Assembly: GCA_903933395.1 (NCBI GenBank)
Contig: CAIZKA010000119.1
Span: 1 to 5,327 of the forward strand
Length of the DNA: 5,327 nt
DNA from: an uncultured beta proteobacterium
Lineage (GTDB): Bacteria; Pseudomonadota; Gammaproteobacteria; Burkholderiales; Rhodocyclaceae
Direction: 5' to 3'
In this document: positions 1-5,327 of the stretch, piece by piece
Layout: each line of letters opens with the position of its first letter
Numbering within the stretch: position 1 is the stretch's first letter
Notes under the pieces: generated by a model
What the model was told of the DNA's origin: nothing
Seen by the model: the letters and a program-made list of their open reading frames with translations, nothing else
The model's database searches: none
Made by a program: the position numbers and the translations under genes

Positions 1-141
1 CTCGACCGCTGCGAAGAGGGGCCGGTCATGGTGATCTACCCCGAGGCGGTCTGGTACACCTACGTGGACCAGGAGGACATCGACGAAATCATCGACCAGC
101 ACCTGGTGCATGGCAAGGTGGTGGACCGCTTGAAGATCTGA
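1..141 (+). CDS. Thioredoxin-like [2Fe-2S] ferredoxin, C-terminal fragment (5' end outside window)
   Basis: The open frame enters at base 1 and ends at TGA 139-141, giving the last 46 residues. The fragment begins LDRCEEGPVMVIYPEAVWY and continues with a VDQEDIDEIIDQHL stretch and a final VVDRLKI. This matches the C-terminal half of the thioredoxin-fold [2Fe-2S] ferredoxins (Aquifex Fd4 / Shethna-like family). In that family the third and fourth cluster cysteines are four residues apart, and the GPVxVxYPxGVWY strand and DEIxxxHLxxG helix follow. Cys4 here would be the fourth cluster ligand; the third should lie just upstream of the window. The usual Gly in YPEGVWY is Ala in this copy. The protein is expected to be a small soluble electron carrier; its partner cannot be read from this fragment. 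It is separated from the next gene by 171 bases and may belong to a different unit. The family call is secure; the role is not. Confidence 0.88.
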   Translation, partial: LDRCEEGPVMVIYPEAVWYTYVDQEDIDEIIDQHLVHGKVVDRLKI

Positions 142-229
142 CGCTCATGACTTCGATGAACCACCTCACCCCATGAACTATCCCGGCTTCGCAGGGCCTC
201 AAGCTGGCAAATGGGCCCGCCCCTCCCAT

Positions 230-247
230 CCTCCCCTCGCGGGGAGG
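230..247. repeat. Perfect GC-rich hairpin, possible intergenic repeat unit or terminator stem
   Basis: The 7-base arm CCTCCCC (230-236) pairs exactly with GGGGAGG (241-247) around a TCGC loop. There is no T-run after the stem, so a canonical intrinsic terminator is not supported, although the hairpin could still stabilise the 3' end of the ferredoxin mRNA about 90 bases upstream. GC hairpins of this kind are common in dispersed intergenic repeats of GC-rich proteobacteria. Membership of such a family is inference from one copy. Confidence 0.5.
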
Positions 248-250
248 CTA

Positions 251-284
251 CCAGTTGGCTCGCTGCGCTCGAACCAGACACTGG
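251..284. repeat. Imperfect inverted repeat next to the GC hairpin
   Basis: CCAGT (251-255) pairs with ACTGG (280-284), and inside it TGG (256-258) pairs with CCA (274-276), leaving a 3-base bulge (GAC, 277-279). The loop carries GCTCG twice (259-263 and 267-271), separated by CTG. It lies three bases after the stronger hairpin, so the two may form one composite element. The function is unknown. Confidence 0.3.
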
Positions 285-312
285 GCGCTTGGCAGTGTAG
301 CTCACGTTAAAA

Positions 313-977
313 ATGTCGCGCCACGAACGAATCCTGGTCGACGGGCCGGACGGCAAGATCGAGGTCTTCGTCGAAGGCCACGAGCAGCCGCAGGGTATCG
401 CGCTGATCGCCCACCCGCATCCGCTGTTCGGCGGTACCGCCGACAACAAGGTGGTGACCACGCTGGCGCGCGCCTTCCGCGAGCGCGGCTGCATCACCCT
501 GCGGCCGCATTTTCGCGGCGTCGGCGAGTCGGAAGGCGAACACGACCACGGTGATGCCGAGACCGAGGACCTGCTGGCGCTGCATGACTGGGCGCGCGCC
601 AGATATGCCGGCGTACTGACCGCTGCCGGCGCGCCGCTGCCGCTTTATCTGGCCGGTTTTTCCTTCGGCGCCTATGTCACCACGCGCCTGGCCAAGCGCC
701 TCGCCGCGGCCGGCGATCCGGCAAAGTGGCTGGTGCTGGTCGGCACCGCCGCCGGCTTCGTCGAGGGCATGCGCCGCTACGAGACCGAGTCGGTGCCGGC
801 CGACACGCTGGTGATCCACGGCGCCGAAGACGAAACCGTGCGTCTGGCAAACGTGCTGGCCTGGGCCCAGACCATGGACCTGCCGGTCGTCGTGGTATCC
901 GGCGCCGACCACTTCTTCCACCGCCGCCTGCACCTGCTGCGCGACATCATCCAGCGAGCCTGGGCCGGCGCACATCC

Positions 978-981
<4 letters not shown>
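313..981 (+). CDS. Alpha/beta hydrolase, COG2945 type
   Basis: The 222-residue protein has the features of the small COG2945 alpha/beta hydrolases. An N-terminal HPHPLFGGTADNKVV block spans residues 34-48 and FRGVGESEG spans 67-75. The nucleophile elbow GFSFG is at 115-119 (Ser117), the likely acid is Asp173 in HGAEDE, and the likely base is His200 in GADHFFH. A complete triad suggests an active cytoplasmic esterase or peptidase-like enzyme, but no substrate can be assigned. There is no signal peptide. ATG 313 is the first possible start because an in-frame TAG sits at 298-300; no Shine-Dalgarno sequence is visible before it, which is unusual in this window. The stop codon overlaps the GTG start of the ABC ATPase (GTGA, 978-981), so the two are probably translationally coupled. 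Whether the hydrolase acts on the exporter's substrate is speculation. Confidence 0.9.
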
Positions 982-1889
<908 letters not shown>

Positions 1890-1901
1890 GCGGCCGACGC
1901 G

Positions 1902-2681
1902 ATGAAGCCACCCGCGCATCCCCTGCCCTCCCTGCGCGCCCTCGCCGTCTGGCGGCGCAATTTCCTGGTCTGGAAGAAGCTGGCGATTCCTTCGCTGCTG
2001 GGCAACCTGGCCGATCCGATGATCTACCTGTTCGGCCTCGGCTACGGCCTCGGCGGGCTGCTGCCGCAGGTAGGCGGCGTTTCCTACATCGCCTTTCTCG
2101 CCGCCGGCACGGTCTGCGCCTCGACCATGAACGCGGCCTCCTTCGAGGCGTTGTACTCGGCCTTCTCGCGCATGCACGTGCAGCGCACCTGGGAGGCGAT
2201 CATGAACGCGCCCGTCACCCTCGAAGACATCATGGCGGGCGAACTGCTGTGGGCGGCGGCCAAGGCCACGCTGGCGGGTACCGCGATCCTCGTCGTCATC
2301 GCGGTGCTGGGCCTGATCGCATCGCCGCTGGCGATCTGGGCGCTGCCGGTGATCTTCCTCACCGGGCTGGCCTTCGCCGCGATGGGGCTGATCGTCACCG
2401 CGCTGGCGCCGTCCTACGATTTCTTCATGTACTACTTCACGCTCTTTATCTCGCCCATGGTGCTGCTCTCCGGCGTGTTCTTTCCGGCCGACCAGTTGCC
2501 GCCGCTGGTGCAGGCCGTGGCGGCCTGGCTGCCGCTGACCCACGCCGTGGCGCTGGTGCGGCCGCTGCTGTTCGGCGAGATTCCGGGCGGCATCGCCGGC
2601 CATCTCGCGGCGCTGGCCGCCGTCGCCGCGGTCGCGTTCTGGATCGCCATGACGCTGATCCGGCGCCGGCTGCTGAAATAG
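1902..2681 (+). CDS. NodJ-like ABC-2 type transporter permease
   Basis: The 259-residue inner-membrane protein is the partner of the ATPase encoded 12 bases upstream. Hydrophobic segments lie roughly at residues 30-52, 59-80, 112-138, 144-168, 178-196 and 233-253, giving the six-helix ABC-2 topology. An amphipathic N-terminus carries WRRNFLVWKK just before the first helix. The motifs DPMIYLFGLGYGLG (38-51), FLAAGTVCASTMNAASFE (65-82) and LISP..LLSGVFFPADQLP (around 181-200) are typical of NodJ and ABC-2 permeases. With two ATPases and two permeases it should form a full exporter. A weak AGG at 1888-1890 precedes ATG 1902. The size is normal for the family and no frame damage is seen. The substrate is not deducible; export of a glycolipid or polysaccharide precursor would fit the family. 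Confidence 0.92.
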   Translation: MKPPAHPLPSLRALAVWRRNFLVWKKLAIPSLLGNLADPMIYLFGLGYGLGGLLPQVGGVSYIAFLAAGTVCASTMNAASFEALYSAFSRMHVQRTWEAIMNAPVTLEDIMAGELLWAAAKATLAGTAILVVIAVLGLIASPLAIWALPVIFLTGLAFAAMGLIVTALAPSYDFFMYYFTLFISPMVLLSGVFFPADQLPPLVQAVAAWLPLTHAVALVRPLLFGEIPGGIAGHLAALAAVAAVAFWIAMTLIRRRLLK

Positions 2682-2697
2682 GCTCTAAAATCGTCGC

Positions 2698-2898
2698 ATG
2701 GACCTGATCATCAACGGCGAACCGCAGCAACTGCCGGCGCCCCTTTCCGTCGCGTCCCTGCTCGAAGCGCGCGGCCTCGCCGGCAAGCGCGTCGCGGTGG
2801 AAAGGAACGGCGAGATCGTGCCGAAGAGCCGGCACGCCGAAACGGCACTCGCCAGCGGCGACCATATCGAAATTGTCGTCGCCGTCGGCGGCGGCTGA
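2698..2898 (+). CDS. thiS: ThiS, sulfur carrier protein for thiazole synthesis
   Basis: This 66-residue ubiquitin-like protein carries sulfur as a C-terminal thiocarboxylate and hands it to ThiG during formation of the thiamine thiazole moiety. The sequence shows the beta-grasp pattern: an N-terminal IINGEPQQL strand, SVASLLEARGL helix, VAVERNGEIVPKS strand, GDHIEIVVAVGGG end. The obligatory C-terminal Gly-Gly is residues 65-66. It starts 16 bases after the permease stop, leaving no room for a TPP riboswitch, and is followed after 22 bases by thiG. A TAAAAT at 2686-2691 looks like a -10 box but has no matching -35. Length and ending are standard, so the call is firm even though the protein is short. 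Confidence 0.95.
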   Translation: MDLIINGEPQQLPAPLSVASLLEARGLAGKRVAVERNGEIVPKSRHAETALASGDHIEIVVAVGGG

Positions 2899-2920
2899 AC
2901 GCACCCAGGATTTACTCATC

Positions 2921-3730
2921 ATGAACCCCGATTCCCTCGTCGTCGCCGGCAAATCCTATCAATCGCGCCTGCTGGTCGGCACCGGCAAGTACAAGGACTT
3001 CGCGCAGACGCGCGCCGCCATCGACGCCTCGGGCGCCGAGATCATCACGGTCGCCATCCGCCGCACCAACATCGGCCAGGAACCGGGCCAACCCTCTATC
3101 CTGGAAGTGCTGCCGCCGGCGCAATTCACCATCCTGCCCAACACCGCCGGCTGCTACACGGCCGAGGAAGCGGTGCGCACGCTGCGCCTCGGTCGCGAAC
3201 TGCTCGACGGCCATGCCCTGTGCAAACTCGAGGTGCTGGGCGATCCGCACACGCTGTTTCCCAACATGCCGGAGACGCTGAAGGCCGCCGCGACCCTGGT
3301 CCAGGACGGCTTCCAGGTCATGGTGTATTGCGCCGACGATCCGATCCAGGCGCGCATGCTGGAAGACCTCGGCTGCGTCGCCATCATGCCGCTGGCATCG
3401 CTGATCGGCTCCGGCATGGGCATCCTCAATCCGTGGAACCTGAAGCTGATCATCGAACAGGCGAAAGTGCCGGTGCTGGTCGACGCCGGGGTCGGCACGG
3501 CATCCGATGCGGCGATCGCCATGGAACTCGGCTGCGACGGCGTGCTGATGAATACCGCGATCGCCGGCGCGCAGGACCCGGTGCTGATGGCCGGCGCCAT
3601 GAAGAAGGCGGTCGAGGCCGGGCGCGAAGCCTTCCGCGCCGGGCGCATGCCGAAGAAATATTACACGGCGACGCCCAGTTCACCCGGCAGCGGGCTCATC
3701 GGCCAAAGCGGCAGCCAGGGCAGCAAGTGA
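2921..3730 (+). CDS. thiG: ThiG, thiazole synthase
   Basis: The 269-residue TIM-barrel enzyme condenses 1-deoxy-D-xylulose 5-phosphate, dehydroglycine or iminoglycine, and sulfur from ThiS thiocarboxylate into the thiamine thiazole phosphate in the cytoplasm. LLVGTGKY (17-24), IGQEPGQPSIL (51-61), LPNTAGCYTAEEA (72-84), CKLEVLGD (101-108), MPLASLIGSGMGI (156-168) and a VDAGVGTASDAAIAMELG segment are diagnostic. Lys102 in CKLEVLGD is the residue expected to form the Schiff base with the sugar. The frame is open from 2873, but ATG 2921 is preferred because AGGA at 2907-2910 lies 10 bases before it and the family N-terminus begins there. It follows thiS by 22 bases, the usual pairing. Its stop overlaps the next gene's GTG (3727-3730). 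No thiO, thiH, thiF, thiE or thiC lies in the window, so the rest of the pathway must be elsewhere. Confidence 0.97.
   Translation: MNPDSLVVAGKSYQSRLLVGTGKYKDFAQTRAAIDASGAEIITVAIRRTNIGQEPGQPSILEVLPPAQFTILPNTAGCYTAEEAVRTLRLGRELLDGHALCKLEVLGDPHTLFPNMPETLKAAATLVQDGFQVMVYCADDPIQARMLEDLGCVAIMPLASLIGSGMGILNPWNLKLIIEQAKVPVLVDAGVGTASDAAIAMELGCDGVLMNTAIAGAQDPVLMAGAMKKAVEAGREAFRAGRMPKKYYTATPSSPGSGLIGQSGSQGSK
3717..3720 (+). promoter_or_regulatory. Shine-Dalgarno AGGG supporting the GTG start at 3727
   Basis: AGGG lies six bases before GTG 3727, inside the 3' end of thiG. Together with the GTGA overlap and the signal peptide that begins at this codon, it fixes the start of the exported-protein gene rather than any later ATG. 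Confidence 0.6.
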
Positions 3731-4308
3731 GGCGTTTTCTTTCCGGCCTCCTGCTTGCGGCACTGGTTGGTTCCGCGCAGGCCGCCGATGCGCCGCCACC
3801 CGCGACGCCGGCAGCCGCCCCCGCGGACGCACCTGCGGCGGAACACGGGCTTGAACTCATGCCCGGTCGCAAGAGATATGCCGTCGACCAGCCCGATATC
3901 CTGTTGCGCCAGCGCCTGTTCGGCCGCATTCACGGACTGTCCCTGCTGACCGCGGCCTGCGTCGGAATGCCCGCCTACTCCGCCGCGGTCCGGGATGCCT
4001 ACGCCGCCTGGTACGAAAAGCAGGCCAAGACCATCGAAACCATCGTGCGCGACATGAACGCCTATTATTTCGGGCCGCGTGCCGGCGAGGCCCGCTGGTC
4101 CGATCTGACACGCGCCCTGAATCTGCCCGAAAGCATCGAGCCCGCATTGAGTGAAGTGACCCTGCATGCGGCGTGCGCCTCCCTGCCCGAGGCAATTCCG
4201 CGGCCGCGCTACGAACTGGACAAGTTCCTGAACGGCACCCTCACCCTCGAGGCCGTGACCGACAGCGCCGTACCGCCGGCGCCGACTCTTCCGAAGTCTC
4301 GCGAATGA
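3727..4308 (+). CDS. Uncharacterised exported protein with signal peptide
   Basis: I do not recognise this 193-residue protein. From GTG 3727 it begins with a classical signal peptide: basic RR at 2-3, a hydrophobic core through about residue 15, and a probable cleavage site after SAQA at residue 19. An Ala/Pro-rich linker (about 20-38) follows and then a mostly helical-looking domain from about 42 to 175. That domain has many aromatic and charged residues, a WYEKQAKTIETIVRDMNAYY helix at 95-114, and only two cysteines (Cys78 and Cys150) that could form a disulfide in the periplasm. There is no lipobox, membrane anchor after the signal, or known catalytic motif. The end is again Pro-rich. It overlaps thiG by four bases and trmB by four bases (ATGA, 4305-4308), so it is firmly in the operon. 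A periplasmic location is well supported; the function is unknown. Confidence 0.85.
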   Translation: MRRFLSGLLLAALVGSAQAADAPPPATPAAAPADAPAAEHGLELMPGRKRYAVDQPDILLRQRLFGRIHGLSLLTAACVGMPAYSAAVRDAYAAWYEKQAKTIETIVRDMNAYYFGPRAGEARWSDLTRALNLPESIEPALSEVTLHAACASLPEAIPRPRYELDKFLNGTLTLEAVTDSAVPPAPTLPKSRE

Positions 4309-5012
4309 GCGGTGCCGACGACAAAGCGGCAGCTGAAGAGCGCCGCGTCGGCCACATCCGCAGCTTCGTCCTGCGCCAGGGCCGCGTCTCCGACGCGCAG
4401 CGGCGCTTCCATGAGCAAGGCATGCCGCACTGGGGCATTCCCTATCAGGCGGTTCCGCTCGACCTCGATGCCGTGTTCGGCCGCCGCGCTCATCGCATCC
4501 TCGAAATCGGCTGCGGCATGGGCGAAACCACGGCGACCATTGCCGCCAAACATCCGCAAAACGACTACATCGGCATCGAAGTGCACACCCCCGGCGTCGG
4601 CAGCCTGCTCAAGGAAATCGCCACGCGCGAACTTTCCAACCTGCGCGTGATCCAGCACGATGCGGTGGAAGTGGTGCGCGACATGATCGCGCCGGCATCA
4701 CTTTCCGGCATCCATGTTTTTTTTCCCGACCCCTGGCCGAAAAAGCGCCAGCAAAAGCGCCGCCTGATCCAGCCCGATTTCGTCGGCCTGCTGGCGACGC
4801 GGCTGGCGCCGAGCGGCTACCTGCATTGCGCGACGGACTGGGAAGACTATGCACTGCAGATACTGCAGGTGCTTTCCGCCGAATCGCTGCTGCAGAACAT
4901 GGCCAACGGCTTTACGCCGCGACCGCCCTACCGGCCGCAAACAAAATTCGAGACGCGCGGCTTGCGGCTGGGCCACGGAGTGTGGGATGTCCTCTTCCGC
5001 CGCGGGACCTGA
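4305..5012 (+). CDS. trmB: TrmB, tRNA (guanine-N7-)-methyltransferase
   Basis: The 235-residue enzyme uses S-adenosylmethionine to methylate N7 of G46 in the variable loop of tRNAs. A Rossmann SAM-binding motif EIGCGMGE spans residues 67-74, followed by the acidic strand end IGIEVH (89-94). The family signature FPDPWPKKR at 140-148 is followed by KRRLIQPDF. ATDWEDYA is at 176-183, and the C-terminal block RPQTKFETRGLRLGHGVWD (210-228) is present. The frame is open from 4173, but ATG 4305 fits the usual N-terminal length and overlaps the upstream stop as ATGA; a weak GAAG at 4293-4296 precedes it. Codons 138-140 contain an unusual T8 run (4717-4724). It is probably part of the same transcript as thiG and the exported protein, though the functions are unrelated. 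Confidence 0.97.
   Translation: MSGADDKAAAEERRVGHIRSFVLRQGRVSDAQRRFHEQGMPHWGIPYQAVPLDLDAVFGRRAHRILEIGCGMGETTATIAAKHPQNDYIGIEVHTPGVGSLLKEIATRELSNLRVIQHDAVEVVRDMIAPASLSGIHVFFPDPWPKKRQQKRRLIQPDFVGLLATRLAPSGYLHCATDWEDYALQILQVLSAESLLQNMANGFTPRPPYRPQTKFETRGLRLGHGVWDVLFRRGT
4717..4724 (+). repeat. T8 homopolymer inside trmB
   Basis: Eight consecutive T bases fall within GTT TTT TTT, encoding Val138-Phe139-Phe140 immediately before the PDPWPKKR part of the active-site signature. Both Phe codons are TTT, whereas TTC is commoner in the neighbouring genes. The frame is intact here. Confidence 0.9.
4977..4980 (+). promoter_or_regulatory. Shine-Dalgarno GGAG supporting the nnrS start at 4987
   Basis: GGAG lies six bases before ATG 4987, inside the trmB coding end. 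The alternative in-frame ATG at 5035 has no comparable site, so this decides in favour of the earlier start. The site also encodes part of the trmB GHGVWD motif, so its presence could be coincidental. Confidence 0.5.
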
Positions 5013-5327
5013 GACACCGCAAGTAAATCCAAGCATGGTTAAATTTTTGACCCATCCATTCTGGCTGGTCGGCTTCCGTCCCTTTTTCAGCCTGGCCTGC
5101 CTGTCGGGACTCAGCCTGCCGCTGCTCTGGGTGCTGATCCTTCTTGGCGCGCTGCCTGCGCCGGAAACATCGTTCAGCACCCTGCAATGGCATGCCCACG
5201 AGATGTTCTTCGGCTTCGGCTGGGCCGTGCTCGGCGGCTTCCTGCTGACCTCGACCAAGAACTGGGTGCAGATTCGCGGCTATCACGGCGCGTCGCTGAT
5301 CTTCCTGGTCGCGGCCTGGCTCTTCGA
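4987..5327 (+). CDS. nnrS: NnrS family protein, N-terminal part (runs off window end)
   Basis: The frame is open from ATG 4987 to the window edge, giving 113 complete codons. NnrS is a polytopic inner-membrane haem and copper protein associated with nitric oxide metabolism and relief of NO stress, often near denitrification genes. Diagnostic sequence includes GFRPFF (29-34), WHAHEMFFGFGWAVLGGFLLT (68-88, with His69 and His71 as possible metal ligands) and NW at 92-93. A first membrane helix lies at about 34-56, a second at about 73-89, and a third begins near 101. ATG 4987 is chosen for its GGAG site; it overlaps trmB by 26 bases. ATG 5035, giving MVKFLTHPFW, is a serious alternative because the 16 extra codons include several that look rare for this genome. 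The missing C-terminal three quarters prevents checking completeness. No clear FNR/NnrR-type box was seen before it. Confidence 0.88.
   Translation, partial: MSSSAAGPETPQVNPSMVKFLTHPFWLVGFRPFFSLACLSGLSLPLLWVLILLGALPAPETSFSTLQWHAHEMFFGFGWAVLGGFLLTSTKNWVQIRGYHGASLIFLVAAWLF

Larger units (their letters stand above)
142..312. other. Intergenic region with hairpins; no gene seen
   Basis: This 171-base gap lies between the ferredoxin stop and the hydrolase start. It contains a perfect 7-bp GC hairpin at 230-247 and an imperfect inverted repeat at 251-284. No convincing -35/-10 pair, operator, tRNA or riboswitch core is visible. The only reading frames are very short and have no ribosome binding site. 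A promoter for the downstream genes could be here but cannot be identified by eye. Confidence 0.6.

Noticed and set aside
147..176. A short reading frame ATG 147 to TGA 176 as a small peptide gene
   Set aside because: It has only nine codons and no Shine-Dalgarno sequence, and nothing suggests coding constraint.
726..977. An 84-residue N-terminal extension of the ABC ATPase
   Set aside because: The extension is Arg/Gly-rich out-of-frame hydrolase sequence; NodI homology begins at GTG 978, which sits in a normal stop/start overlap.
2660..2669. CCGGCGCCGG palindrome as a terminator after the permease
   Set aside because: It has no loop, lies within the coding sequence for the Arg-rich C-terminus, and is not followed by a T-run.
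2686..2691. TAAAAT as a -10 box of an internal promoter for thiS
   Set aside because: At spacings of 16-18 bases the upstream hexamers are GC-rich with no resemblance to TTGACA.
3220..3726. A longer version of the exported protein starting inside thiG
   Set aside because: The extra sequence is thiG read in another frame, and it would bury the signal peptide that begins exactly at GTG 3727.
5021..5055. The AT-richer patch with TAAAT and TTGACC as a promoter or FNR/NnrR box for nnrS
   Set aside because: The TTGACC lies downstream of both candidate starts, no -10 box is suitably spaced, and no TTGAT-N4-ATCAA-like dyad is present.

Overview
The window is a compact, GC-rich stretch (roughly two thirds G+C by eye) in which every supported gene lies on the + strand. 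Gene content and protein style point to a betaproteobacterium, most plausibly of the Rhodocyclales type (Azoarcus/Thauera/Dechloromonas-like). That placement is inferred from recalled family resemblance, not from a search.

Layout: (1) bases 1-141 hold the C-terminal end of a thioredoxin-like [2Fe-2S] ferredoxin. (2) Bases 142-312 are a non-coding gap with a strong GC hairpin and a second imperfect inverted repeat, probably an intergenic repeat element. (3) Bases 313-981 encode an alpha/beta hydrolase of the COG2945 type. (4) Bases 978-1889 and 1902-2681 encode the ATPase and permease of an ABC-2 exporter that closely resembles NodI/NodJ. (5) Bases 2698-2898 and 2921-3730 encode ThiS and ThiG, the sulfur carrier and the thiazole synthase of thiamine biosynthesis. 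(6) Bases 3727-4308 encode a small exported protein that I do not recognise. (7) Bases 4305-5012 encode TrmB, the tRNA m7G46 methyltransferase. (8) From 4987 to the window end lies the N-terminal part of an NnrS-family membrane protein linked to the nitric oxide response.

From the hydrolase to nnrS the genes are packed like one transcription unit. There are three 4-base stop/start overlaps (GTGA at 978, GTGA at 3727, ATGA at 4305), gaps of only 12, 16 and 22 bases elsewhere, and a probable 26-base trmB/nnrS overlap. The functions are mixed: hydrolysis, export, thiazole formation, an unknown envelope protein, tRNA modification and NO physiology. Co-transcription is therefore better supported than a shared pathway. 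The only clear functional pair besides the transporter is ThiS-ThiG, and no TPP riboswitch is visible in front of it.

Most of the window is ordinary housekeeping sequence. The points most worth a second look are the NodIJ-like exporter in a non-nodulation setting, the unrecognised exported protein coupled to both thiG and trmB, a T8 run inside trmB, and the repeat-like gap at 142-312. I see no CRISPR array, transposase, tRNA, rRNA, phage gene or defence system.
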